NCBI GenBank assembly: GCA_902800325.1
Contig: CADCDW010000013.1
Coordinates: forward strand, 1 to 38,066
Length of the DNA: 38,066 nt
Reading direction: 5' to 3'
DNA from: an uncultured Lachnospiraceae bacterium
Lineage (GTDB): Bacteria > Bacillota > Clostridia > Lachnospirales > Lachnospiraceae
Position numbers and translations under genes: made by a program. Positions within the stretch are counted from its first letter, which is position 1; every line of letters starts with the position of its first letter. Below, one piece after another: positions 1 through 7,320 of the stretch. The notes beneath the pieces were generated by a model that was not told where the DNA came from, made no database searches, and saw only the letters and a list, made by a program, of their open reading frames with translations.

Positions 1-1
1 A

Positions 2-574
2 AAACACAAGTTTAACAGAAAGTGGATTAAGTTATGTAAGAAAGTACTAAAGCCGAACGGCACAATATGGATATCAGGAACACTACACAATATATATTCG
101 ATTGGTATGGCATTGGAGCAGGAAGGCTTCAAAATCATCAACAACATTACATGGCAGAAAACAAATCCACCACCAAACTTAGCATGTCGATGCTTCACGC
201 ATTCTACGGAAACCATTTTATGGGCAAGGAAGAATGAAAAGAAGTCTCGGCATTTTTTTGATTATCAGAAAATGAAAGAAATGAATGATGGAAAGCAGAT
301 GAAGGATGTGTGGACAGGCGCATTGACGAAACCATCGGAGAAAGCAGAAGGTAAGCACCCTACGCAGAAACCGGAATATTTGCTTGAAAGAATCGTGTTG
401 GCATCTACGGAGGAAGGACAGGTTATATTGGATCCTTTTTGTGGTTCAGGAACGACCGGAGTAGAGGCGGTACGATTTGGACGGAAGTTTATTGGAATAG
501 ATATAAGCGAAGAATACTTGGAGATATCCAAAAGGAGATTGGAGAAGGTAAAAATAGATGCGAAAGAACATTGA
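2..574 (+). CDS. dpnA: DpnA-like GATC adenine-N6 DNA methyltransferase, 5' end outside window
   Basis: This is the C-terminal 190 residues of a beta-class amino-methyltransferase; the reading frame is open from base 2, so the start and the catalytic DPPY motif lie upstream of the window. Visible pieces are KPNGTIWISG, the segment ITWQKTNPPPNL, HPTQKPEYLLERI and the SAM-binding motif DPFCGSGTTG near the C-terminus, the order expected of beta-class enzymes. These stretches agree closely with what I remember of Streptococcus pneumoniae DpnA, which methylates GATC and can act on single-stranded DNA. The last codons overlap the next gene by 17 bases, and a DpnII-type endonuclease follows, so the role is protection of GATC sites. 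Family assignment is firm; the GATC specificity is inferred from similarity and neighbourhood. Confidence 0.9.
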   Translation, partial: KHKFNRKWIKLCKKVLKPNGTIWISGTLHNIYSIGMALEQEGFKIINNITWQKTNPPPNLACRCFTHSTETILWARKNEKKSRHFFDYQKMKEMNDGKQMKDVWTGALTKPSEKAEGKHPTQKPEYLLERIVLASTEEGQVILDPFCGSGTTGVEAVRFGRKFIGIDISEEYLEISKRRLEKVKIDAKEH

Positions 575-1403
575 GATATCTGATGAAAAGATAAATGAAT
601 TTTTAGAACAGTTTTATAGCTATTTTGAAAGTGGATATGCATTTGAAGAATTTTTGAAAGTGTATCTTGAAAAGATTGGTCTTGATGAAGTTGTTGTTAC
701 ACAGCGTTCCTCGGATGGAGGAATTGACTTAGAGGCTGTAAGATATGGCGTTGGTGGATTTGCTGGGGCAGACGCTGTTGATTATTTTGTTCAGGCAAAG
801 AGAAATAAACCGGGAACGACAATTCCAATAGAAAAAGTGAGAGCACTTAGAGGTGTGATGCCTTCGGGAAGTAAAGGTATATTTATTACGACTGCAAGTT
901 ATTCGAAGAAGACAGAAGAATTTGTGGATGCAGACCCATCACGTCCGATAATTCTTATAGATGGAAAATCTCTTGTTGAAAGCTGTATTGATAATGAGAT
1001 TGGTTTTGTATTTACACCAGTATTCAGTAAAAATGCCATGGATGCATTGAAGGATGAATGTGATGATTTAGTAAAAGAAGATGGAACAGTAGTAGAAGAG
1101 AATGAGGGTGTTAAGCTGGTCGTAGATAAGCAGATTTCTGCTAATGACATTCGAGCAAGAATACTAAGATTACCGAAAGCGGTTTCTAATTTGTTACCAT
1201 ATGATGCACATAAAGTTAAAGTGATATTTAATGGAATGGCACCTAAAGAATTAACAATAGCTAAGAATAGAGGATACCTTGCAGGCGTAACAGATTTGTA
1301 TAAGGAATCCGGATTAATTGCTGAGGATGGTTCGTACAATCCGTGTAAGGCGATATGGAAATTCTCAGAGGATAAAATAGACATTATTATAAAGGAGCAC
1401 TGA
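558..1403 (+). CDS. Mrr-type restriction endonuclease
   Basis: A 281-residue protein whose N-terminal 150 residues have the Mrr_cat form of the PD-(D/E)XK nuclease fold: a helical FEEFLKVYLEKIG segment, SDGGIDLEA carrying the catalytic Asp, YFVQAKR carrying the Q-x-K pair, then GIFITTASYSKK and IILIDGKSL. Mrr enzymes usually cut modified DNA. The C-terminal 100 residues (from about ISANDIRARI) form a separate domain I do not recognise, possibly for target recognition. The ATG overlaps the methyltransferase gene by 17 bases and has GGAGAAGG upstream. The DpnII-type gene begins 3 bases after the stop, so all are probably cotranscribed. It could be a second modification-dependent nuclease or an accessory of the GATC system. 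Confidence 0.85.
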   Translation: MRKNIEISDEKINEFLEQFYSYFESGYAFEEFLKVYLEKIGLDEVVVTQRSSDGGIDLEAVRYGVGGFAGADAVDYFVQAKRNKPGTTIPIEKVRALRGVMPSGSKGIFITTASYSKKTEEFVDADPSRPIILIDGKSLVESCIDNEIGFVFTPVFSKNAMDALKDECDDLVKEDGTVVEENEGVKLVVDKQISANDIRARILRLPKAVSNLLPYDAHKVKVIFNGMAPKELTIAKNRGYLAGVTDLYKESGLIAEDGSYNPCKAIWKFSEDKIDIIIKEH

Positions 1404-1406
1404 TAG

Positions 1407-2264
1407 ATGAGAGATTTTGATGAATGGATTAGTAAATTTCGTGCCAGTATTTCTAGCTATGATTATTATATAGATTTTGAGAAGGTTGTTAAAAATGTTG
1501 AGGAAATCAAGGTAGAATTGAATATTCTGAATACACTCATTGGTTCGAAAAATATTGAAGAGGATTTTGAAAAGATAATGACAAAATATCCGGAAACATT
1601 ACAGTGCATTCCGTTACTTCTTGCAGTACGAGGATATGAAATATATGCACAGGATGAAGATGGTGCATTTTTGTATAACTTCAAGAAGATGAATTACAGT
1701 GTGGAGCAGTATAAGATCTTCATGCGTAAGACAGGGCTGTTTGATATGATTGCAAATCATTTGGTGAATAACCTCGTAGATTATGCTTTGGGTATTGAAA
1801 CAGGATTGGATTCTAATGGGCGTAAGAACCGGGGCGGTCACCAGATGGAAGATTTGGTTGAAAAGTACATTGTGGCAGCAGGATTTGTAAAGGATGTAAA
1901 TTACTTTAAAGAAATGTACCTAAAGGACATTGAAGAAAAGTGGAACATTGATTTATCAGCACTTTCCAATCAGGGCAAAGCTGCTAAGAGATTTGATTTT
2001 GTAATTAAGACAGATGGGATGATTTATGCTATTGAAACAAACTTCTATGGTGGCGGTGGATCGAAACTTAACGAAACTGCACGAAGTTATAAGATGCTTT
2101 CACAGGAGGCTGATACAATAGATGGATTTACATTTGTATGGTTTACGGATGGTATTGGTTGGAAGAGTGCAAGGGGTAATTTGAGAGAGACATTTGAGGT
2201 CATGGATACGATTTACAGTATTGATGATATGGAAAATGGAGTTATGGAAAAGGTGTTTTGGTAG
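1407..2264 (+). CDS. dpnII: DpnII/MboI-family type II restriction endonuclease (GATC)
   Basis: A 285-residue protein, close to the usual DpnII length (about 288). Recognisable family segments include KNIEEDFEKIMTKYPE near residue 50, RNRGGHQMEDLVEKYI in the middle (residues about 140-155) and KRFDFVIKTDGMIYAIETNF, which supplies the acidic D...E-x-N type active-site region, followed by GGGGSKLNETARSYK. The family cuts unmethylated GATC. It sits 3 bases after the Mrr-like gene and 17 bases before the DUF262 gene, downstream of the matching DpnA-like methyltransferase. That arrangement supports an intact type II system, with a likely DpnM-type methyltransferase outside the window. Confidence is high for family and moderate for exact cleavage pattern. 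Confidence 0.9.
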   Translation: MRDFDEWISKFRASISSYDYYIDFEKVVKNVEEIKVELNILNTLIGSKNIEEDFEKIMTKYPETLQCIPLLLAVRGYEIYAQDEDGAFLYNFKKMNYSVEQYKIFMRKTGLFDMIANHLVNNLVDYALGIETGLDSNGRKNRGGHQMEDLVEKYIVAAGFVKDVNYFKEMYLKDIEEKWNIDLSALSNQGKAAKRFDFVIKTDGMIYAIETNFYGGGGSKLNETARSYKMLSQEADTIDGFTFVWFTDGIGWKSARGNLRETFEVMDTIYSIDDMENGVMEKVFW

Positions 2265-2281
2265 AAAAGGAGTGACTAAAG

Positions 2282-4195
2282 ATGGCATTTGATGTTATGG
2301 ATATTGATTTATCTCAATTATTTAAAAATGATGATACATATATAATCCCTCGATATCAGCGTAATTATGTATGGAATCGTACTAATTGGATGCAGTTGAT
2401 TGGGGATATCGATTTTTGCGCTGAAACTACACCTGATTGGAGCCATTTTGTGGGGAGTATGGTTTTTGAAAGAAAGAAAAAAAGTGGCGGTAATGTTAAT
2501 GTAATAGATGGGCAACAAAGATTAGTGACTTTTCAATTGGTGATTTTTTCCTTAATCTACACATATAAGAAATATTTAAATAGTGAGGTTAAGAGTGAGG
2601 AGTACCTAAAGACTATAGAAATTAATATTGCATATTTAAAAGATTTGATAACTAATAAGGTTTTGGGCGAATCGCAAAGTGTCAAATTAAATATCAGCAA
2701 CGCTAACTTTAAAAGAATTAACCAATTGTTATTGGATGATGAACAAGATTCTCTTGCAGAAATGGATTCGATGGTGCAAACGAAGAAAAAAGGTGACGAC
2801 TTGATTTTGGAAGGATTTAAGTTTTTTTGTAATCATCTAAATAGTATGGATATGCAAAAGATAATGAAGTTTAACAAGCAATTTTTGACAACAAGAGTGG
2901 TGACTGTATCATCCATGCAAGAAGAAGAGGTTTATAATATATTTGAAATATTGAATGCTAGAGGAGTTAAACTGAAACAAGCGGAACTTTTAAAAAATTA
3001 TATGTTCAAATATTTGAAGCCAAAGCCTTTATTGGATACATATAAAGAGAAATGGAATGAGTTGGAAGTATCTCTGGACGGAATAGACATAGATGATTAT
3101 TATTTACATATATTTAGATGTTATGAGGGGGATGGCGCCACTAAAAAAGAGCAGTTATTTGAAGCCTCTAAGAAATTATTGCAATCGGGAACAAAGGAAG
3201 GAATTGTAAATTTTTTTGATTTCTTCACTAAATATGGAAGTATGTATTATAACATTGTTAATGCAGTTGGTGAAGGTATAGAAAAAGAAGTATATGATTA
3301 TTTTAAGTTAAAGATTAATAGACAGATTAGACCAGTTTTATTAATGCTCAGAGTAAAAAAGGATACACATGTAATTGCTGATGAATTATACGAGAAATGT
3401 ATAGTTTATTTAAGGAACTTTTTTATAGCATTTAATTTGGATAATAATACCAGTAACAAAATTGAACTAGATGTGGCAAATTTGTCGCATAGGATCTTGA
3501 TAAGTGAGTCCGCAAGTGAAGTGGAAAGAAATGTATTAAGTTTTCTGTTGAAATTTGAAGTGTATTTTAAAGAAAATGATGTTTTGGCAGATGGACTAGA
3601 CAATATTGTTTATACAAATAGGTCAACAAGAAAAAATGTTTCCTCTAGATTAATTGTGTACTTATTTAAACCACTGATTCTAGAGGCAGAAACAAATGCT
3701 TTTGCAAACTACGATTTTGAAGAGTTCAATGTAGAACATATTCTTAATGATAGTAGTAATGAAAATATATTTTATTCATTAGGCAATTTATTGGTATGTC
3801 CACAGAAAATTAATGATAAAATGAAAAATAAAGAGTACCAAGAGAAACGAAAAGTTTTATTGGAATCCAAGATAACTTATTTGGAGCAATTTGCATCAAG
3901 CTATGTTGAATTTAGTTTGAGTGATGTAGATGCAAGACGTGAAAAAGTTAGAGAAATGTTAGTACAGATATATGCGCTTCCTTATGATGATATGAAGCTT
4001 AGGTATGATAAATTATCAATTCAAGCAAGTTTATATCGAGAGTTATTGATAATGTTTGGTAAAGATAATCAGTATGCAAATAAGTTGCTGGATAGGGGCA
4101 TTGATAAATTCATAGCTTATTTATATAATAACGGGAAATTACCCCAAGAAGATGTTGACAGGATTAAGGAAGTGATTGAGAAGGTGGCTGTATAA
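2282..4195 (+). CDS. DUF262/DUF1524 protein, GmrSD-like type IV restriction or defence protein
   Basis: A 637-residue protein with the DUF262 signature near the N-terminus: IPRYQRNYVW (about residue 22) and DGQQRLVTF (D76, Q78, Q79, R80), a motif linked to nucleotide binding or hydrolysis in the GmrS/ParB-like fold. The C-terminal part has an HNH-type DUF1524 centre: VEHILN (H486) followed by GNLLVCPQKIND. GmrSD and related proteins restrict phage DNA carrying modified bases. The ATG follows GGAGTGA and lies 17 bases after the DpnII-type gene. It appears more A+T-rich than its neighbours by eye, suggesting separate acquisition. It may be a stand-alone type IV enzyme carried with the type II system; target is unknown. 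Confidence 0.85.
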   Translation: MAFDVMDIDLSQLFKNDDTYIIPRYQRNYVWNRTNWMQLIGDIDFCAETTPDWSHFVGSMVFERKKKSGGNVNVIDGQQRLVTFQLVIFSLIYTYKKYLNSEVKSEEYLKTIEINIAYLKDLITNKVLGESQSVKLNISNANFKRINQLLLDDEQDSLAEMDSMVQTKKKGDDLILEGFKFFCNHLNSMDMQKIMKFNKQFLTTRVVTVSSMQEEEVYNIFEILNARGVKLKQAELLKNYMFKYLKPKPLLDTYKEKWNELEVSLDGIDIDDYYLHIFRCYEGDGATKKEQLFEASKKLLQSGTKEGIVNFFDFFTKYGSMYYNIVNAVGEGIEKEVYDYFKLKINRQIRPVLLMLRVKKDTHVIADELYEKCIVYLRNFFIAFNLDNNTSNKIELDVANLSHRILISESASEVERNVLSFLLKFEVYFKENDVLADGLDNIVYTNRSTRKNVSSRLIVYLFKPLILEAETNAFANYDFEEFNVEHILNDSSNENIFYSLGNLLVCPQKINDKMKNKEYQEKRKVLLESKITYLEQFASSYVEFSLSDVDARREKVREMLVQIYALPYDDMKLRYDKLSIQASLYRELLIMFGKDNQYANKLLDRGIDKFIAYLYNNGKLPQEDVDRIKEVIEKVAV

Positions 4196-4368
4196 AGAAA
4201 ATATGATACTTTTTACATCGCATTTCGTCAAAAGAATGAATTCTGTAAAGAATAGTAGTGACAACAAAATGACAATACATTTCTTAAAAAATCCACGCAA
4301 TAGGTACAATCTGGACAAAACTCCCTGATTTCTACCACTAAAACCAACGAAAAACGCTACACAACAAC

Positions 4369-4397
4369 TTGACAAAGAGGAGATGGAATAATACATT
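4369..4397 (+). promoter_or_regulatory. Candidate promoter of a short untranslated transcript
   Basis: TTGACA at 4369-4374, a 17-base spacer, then TACATT at 4392-4397. No gene follows directly; a terminator-like hairpin begins about 35 bases after the expected start site. The -35 is perfect and the -10 moderate, so this is tentative. Confidence 0.35.
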
Positions 4398-4438
4398 CGT
4401 GTTATCCCGTCCATTTGGTACAGATAATGATAATAGAT

Positions 4439-4472
4439 TGCAGGTAATCCCGGTGGTTACCTGCAGTTTTAT
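4439..4472 (+). terminator. Stem-loop with T-rich tail, probable terminator
   Basis: A 9-bp perfect stem (4439-4447 with 4457-4465, TGCAGGTAA pairing with TTACCTGCA) around a 9-base loop, followed by GTTTTATT. It lies about 240 bases after the restriction operon and just before the XRE promoter. It could end read-through from the operon or a small transcript starting near 4404. Confidence 0.6.
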
Positions 4473-4509
4473 TGTGAGTAAATAGTTTTGTACCCGTTAA
4501 AAGCAAAAT

Positions 4510-4526
4510 ATACGTTGACAACGTAT
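4510..4526. promoter_or_regulatory. Palindrome over the -35 box, probable operator
   Basis: A perfect 8-bp inverted repeat with a single central base (ATACGTTG-A-CAACGTAT). The -35 hexamer TTGACA (4515-4520) lies inside it. Binding here, most likely by the XRE protein encoded just downstream, would block the promoter. Confidence 0.55.
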
Positions 4527-4543
4527 GCATATTATTTTATACT
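4515..4543 (+). promoter_or_regulatory. Promoter of the XRE / BRO-GNAT gene pair
   Basis: TTGACA at 4515-4520 and TATACT at 4538-4543 are separated by 17 bases. The XRE start codon is 34 bases after the -10 box. Both hexamers are embedded in palindromes, the arrangement of an autoregulated promoter. Confidence 0.75.
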
Positions 4544-4558
4544 TTAATAAAGTATAAA
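4536..4558. promoter_or_regulatory. Palindrome over the -10 box, probable second operator
   Basis: A perfect 10-bp inverted repeat around AAT (TTTATACTTT-AAT-AAAGTATAAA). It covers the -10 hexamer and the likely transcription start. Its sequence differs from the upstream palindrome, so two different binding modes or proteins are possible. Confidence 0.5.
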
Positions 4559-4577
4559 TAAATTAGGAGATGATAAT

Positions 4578-4808
4578 ATGGATATTTCAGATAGAATAAA
4601 GGAATTGAGAAATAAAACAGGGTTATCACAAAGTAAGTTTTCCGGAAAATTTGGAATTCCTGTAAGAACTCTTCAGCAGTGGGAACAGGGAATAAGCGCC
4701 CCTCCCGAATATCTGGTAAGAATGATGGCATATATTATGCTGCTTGAGGAAAAAAGCCAAATACAAGACGAAGAATCGATAAGGGGGGAAAATGCAGATG
4801 GCAAATGA
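4578..4808 (+). CDS. Small XRE-family HTH regulator, antitoxin-like
   Basis: A 76-residue protein consisting almost entirely of one XRE helix-turn-helix: IKELRNKTGLSQSKFSGKF followed by the recognition helix region IPVRTLQQWEQG and a short acidic tail. It should bind DNA as a dimer. The ATG follows TTAGGAGATGATAAT, with GGAG well spaced. The stop overlaps the start of the BRO-GNAT gene by 11 bases, which implies translational coupling, and the promoter upstream carries two palindromes. Size, overlap and operators resemble the antitoxin/regulator half of a toxin-antitoxin module, but a plain autorepressor is equally possible. Confidence 0.85.
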   Translation: MDISDRIKELRNKTGLSQSKFSGKFGIPVRTLQQWEQGISAPPEYLVRMMAYIMLLEEKSQIQDEESIRGENADGK

Positions 4809-6132
4809 TAAAGTTCAATTATTTGAAAACCAGCCGATCAGGACGGCATGGGTTGAGGACGAGGAAGAATGGTATTTTTCGGTTGTGGATGTGGTTGGAG
4901 TACTGACTGAACAACCTGATATAGACGGTGCAAGAAATTATTGGAAAGTATTAAAAAATAGGCTTAAAGAAGAGGGTAGTCAGTTGGTTACAAATTGTAA
5001 CCAACTGAAAATGAGATCGCCGAAGGATGGAAAAAGATATAATACTGACGTGGCAAGCACTGAGCAATTACTTCGTTTGATCCAATCTATTCCATCGAAG
5101 AAAGCCGAGCCTTTTAAGTTGTGGCTGGCACAGGTTGGCAGGGAGCGCATTGAAGAAGTAATCGACCCGGAGCTGACAATAGAGAGGGCACTTGAAACCT
5201 ACGCTAAAAAGGGATATTCCGGAGAATGGATCAATCAGCGACTTCAGGCTATTCAAGTGCGAAAAGAACTTACGGATGAATGGGAAAAACGTGGCGTAAA
5301 GAAAGGTGTGGAATATGCCATTCTTACAGATGAAATATCAAAAGCCTGGTCCGGCATGACAACGAGAGAGTATAAGAATTATAAAGGCTTGAAGAAGGAA
5401 AATCTGCGTGATAATATGTCAACATTGGAACTGGTGCTTAATATGTTGGCAGAGGCTACTACTACAGAAATATCAAAACAAAAGCAACCGGAGTCCTTTG
5501 AAGAAAGTCGAATGGTCGCAATTAAAGGTGGAGAAGCGGCAGGAGAAGCACGATTGGCGGTGGAAAAAAGAACCGGGAAGCCTGTAATCACGAATAAAAA
5601 CGCAGCTCAATTGCAAGATTTAGTTACCGGCCTCATTGAAACTGTAAATGATAAACAAAAGAAATATATCATAAGAAATATGAGAAAGAGTGAAATCAGT
5701 CTGCTTAAAGATTTTCTGTATGAAGCAATATTTATTCCGGAAGGTGTAGAGCCACCGGAAAGAGATATTGTAGAAAGACCGGAACTGAGAGTTTATACGG
5801 ATGATTTTGGTAGTCGCAAAGGTGATAATTGTCTGGTAGCTGATTTCGGAGGAAAAGTGGTTGGAGCTGTCTGGACGAGGATTATGGATGATTATGGCCA
5901 TTTAGATGATGAAACACCATCCTTCGCAATTTCTCTTTACAAGGAGTATCGGGGGCAGGGCATAGGCTCACAGCTAATGGTTAAGATGCTGGAACTGTTG
6001 AAGCGGCAGGGATATGAGAAGGTATCCCTGGCAGTACAAAAAGCCAATTATGCTGTAAAGATGTATAAGAATGTCGGATTTAAGACAGTCGATGAAAATG
6101 ACGAAGAATATATTATGGTTTGTGAATTATGA
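4798..6132 (+). CDS. Fusion of BRO-N/DinD-like protein with GNAT acetyltransferase
   Basis: A 444-residue two-part protein. Residues 1 to about 110 are a BRO-N (phage antirepressor-type) domain (WYFSVVDVVGVLTEQPD, then TEQLLRLIQSIPSKKAEPFK). The following region to about 280 matches the C-terminal part of BRO-N proteins related to DinD (ILTDEISKAWSGMTTREYK, LRDNMSTLELVLNMLAEA). Residues about 285-444 are a complete GNAT domain with the acetyl-CoA motif YRGQGIGSQL and the C-terminal YKNVGF. I prefer the ATG at 4798, 9 bases after the G-rich ribosome binding site; ATG 4792 is the alternative. Either way it overlaps the XRE gene. The GNAT part looks like a free-standing housekeeping-type acetyltransferase joined in frame. 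Function of the fusion is unknown; regulator-plus-effector is an inference. Confidence 0.85.
   Translation: MANDKVQLFENQPIRTAWVEDEEEWYFSVVDVVGVLTEQPDIDGARNYWKVLKNRLKEEGSQLVTNCNQLKMRSPKDGKRYNTDVASTEQLLRLIQSIPSKKAEPFKLWLAQVGRERIEEVIDPELTIERALETYAKKGYSGEWINQRLQAIQVRKELTDEWEKRGVKKGVEYAILTDEISKAWSGMTTREYKNYKGLKKENLRDNMSTLELVLNMLAEATTTEISKQKQPESFEESRMVAIKGGEAAGEARLAVEKRTGKPVITNKNAAQLQDLVTGLIETVNDKQKKYIIRNMRKSEISLLKDFLYEAIFIPEGVEPPERDIVERPELRVYTDDFGSRKGDNCLVADFGGKVVGAVWTRIMDDYGHLDDETPSFAISLYKEYRGQGIGSQLMVKMLELLKRQGYEKVSLAVQKANYAVKMYKNVGFKTVDENDEEYIMVCEL
4980..5008. repeat. 29-base palindrome inside the BRO-N coding region
   Basis: A 14-bp perfect inverted repeat around one base (arms 4980-4993 and 4995-5008; the arm core is CAGTTGGTTACAA). 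It encodes the segment SQLVTNCNQLK, part of which is conserved in BRO-N proteins, so coding constraint explains some of it. Perfect pairing over 14 bp suggests an operator or mRNA hairpin as well. Confidence 0.6.
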
Positions 6133-6450
6133 GATATAAACAAGATGTTATCGGATGATTTCTTAAAATGACTTTTGGTTAAGGTAACTTTGATAATATT
6201 CCTTTAGGGATAACCCAAGGGCAGCATAGAGTCTTTTACAGATAACCATTAAGAAGGATTATGGGTACTCTTTATCTATGTGTGGAGGATAAGCTGCTTT
6301 GCCCTTTGGAGGATAAAGTATGTTGCCCAGGGATATATAAACCACAGGAATCAGCGTAGGCAGCGGATTCCTTGATTTGTAAAATTATCCGATATTTTGC
6401 AGAAAATTGTAATACTGATGTAGCACCGTAAGATATCGTTAAAAACATAT
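6133..6450. other. Gene-free region with a short imperfect direct repeat
   Basis: I see no convincing gene on either strand. The block GGAGGATAA plus a TTGCCC a dozen bases later occurs twice in a row (from about 6284 and 6308). It may be decayed sequence; no family could be recognised. Confidence 0.4.
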
Positions 6451-6481
6451 AAGAAATCGGGTAAAATCGGTTTCTTTTTTT
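6451..6481 (+). terminator. Rho-independent terminator
   Basis: A 9-bp stem with one G-T pair (AAGAAATCG at 6451-6459 with CGGTTTCTT at 6468-6476), an 8-base loop and a run of T to 6481. It lies some 320 bases after the BRO-GNAT gene and just before the promoter of the sce7726-family gene. Confidence 0.65.
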
Positions 6482-6528
6482 ATGTCTTGAGGATGAGTGC
6501 ATGTGGATTGGAAAATATATGTGGAATG

Positions 6529-6557
6529 TTGCAAACGAAAGCATACAACGATATAAT
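6529..6557 (+). promoter_or_regulatory. Promoter of the sce7726-family gene
   Basis: TTGCAA at 6529-6534, a 17-base spacer and a perfect TATAAT at 6552-6557, 52 bases before the ATG at 6609. Confidence 0.65.
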
Positions 6558-6608
6558 GTAGCTATAATGAGATTAGAAAATATATTATAGTTGATCAAAG
6601 GAGAATTG

Positions 6609-7172
6609 ATGAATATATTGCATGATGCGGATATCCGGGATGAATTGTGTGATTATCTTGAAGAGAAGTATGGTAAGGTGAGGTTCTTTGATGAACTCAC
6701 GATTGGTAAATCAAGGGCAGATATAGTTTTGGTAACAGAGATGGGACTTATAGGTGCAGAGATAAAAAGCGATGCGGATACATATGACAGATTGGCAAGA
6801 CAGGTTAAGGATTATGACAGATTTTTTGATTATAATTATGTGGTTGTCGGAACAAGCCATGCTAAGCATATTAGAGAGCATGTCCCTGATTATTGGGGAG
6901 TTATCACGGTCGAAGCCGTAGGAAACAAACTGGATTTTTATATGCTTCGAGAACCTGATATGAGTCCTAAGATTAGACTTACCAATCAACTTTCACTTCT
7001 GTGGAAGAGCGAGTTTGCCATTATACAAAAGCAAAACGGTCTTTATAAATATCAGGGAAAAAGCAAGGCATATATTAAGAAATACTTGCTGGAAAGTGTT
7101 CCGAAGGATATACTGAAAAAAGAGATGATAGAGGTTTTGTATGAGAGGGATTATTCTGTTTTTAATGAATAA
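6609..7172 (+). CDS. sce7726-family protein, PD-(D/E)XK nuclease-like
   Basis: A 187-residue protein. The N-terminal half has a nuclease-like arrangement: helix DIRDELCDYLEEKYG, KSRADIVLV with a conserved Asp, then GAEIKSDADTYDRL with an E-x-K pair, followed by RQVKDYDRFFDYNYVVVG. This is the pattern of sce7726/MmcB-like proteins, a branch of the PD-(D/E)XK fold with no firmly known role. I chose ATG 6609 because AAAGGAG (6597-6603) precedes it at 5 bases; an in-frame TTG at 6591 is poorer. The C-terminal segment GKSKAYIKKYLLESVPKD recurs in a broken copy 3.3 kb downstream, on the other side of the histidine kinase gene, so this locus has undergone a duplication. Confidence 0.75.
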   Translation: MNILHDADIRDELCDYLEEKYGKVRFFDELTIGKSRADIVLVTEMGLIGAEIKSDADTYDRLARQVKDYDRFFDYNYVVVGTSHAKHIREHVPDYWGVITVEAVGNKLDFYMLREPDMSPKIRLTNQLSLLWKSEFAIIQKQNGLYKYQGKSKAYIKKYLLESVPKDILKKEMIEVLYERDYSVFNE

Positions 7173-7320
7173 TTTTTGAAATTAAGGTTTATGAAATATC
7201 TTATAAATAGTATTGAAACTTAAGTAAAGGACGTAGATATAGACCTCTGGGATTTTATATAAAAGCTACAGAAACCATAGAATAAGAGTACCATAAAATA
7301 TATACATAGGAGGTATAGCG

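Noticed and set aside
4578..6132. Prophage remnant
   Set aside because: BRO-N domains occur in phages, but no integrase, capsid, packaging or lysis gene is nearby.
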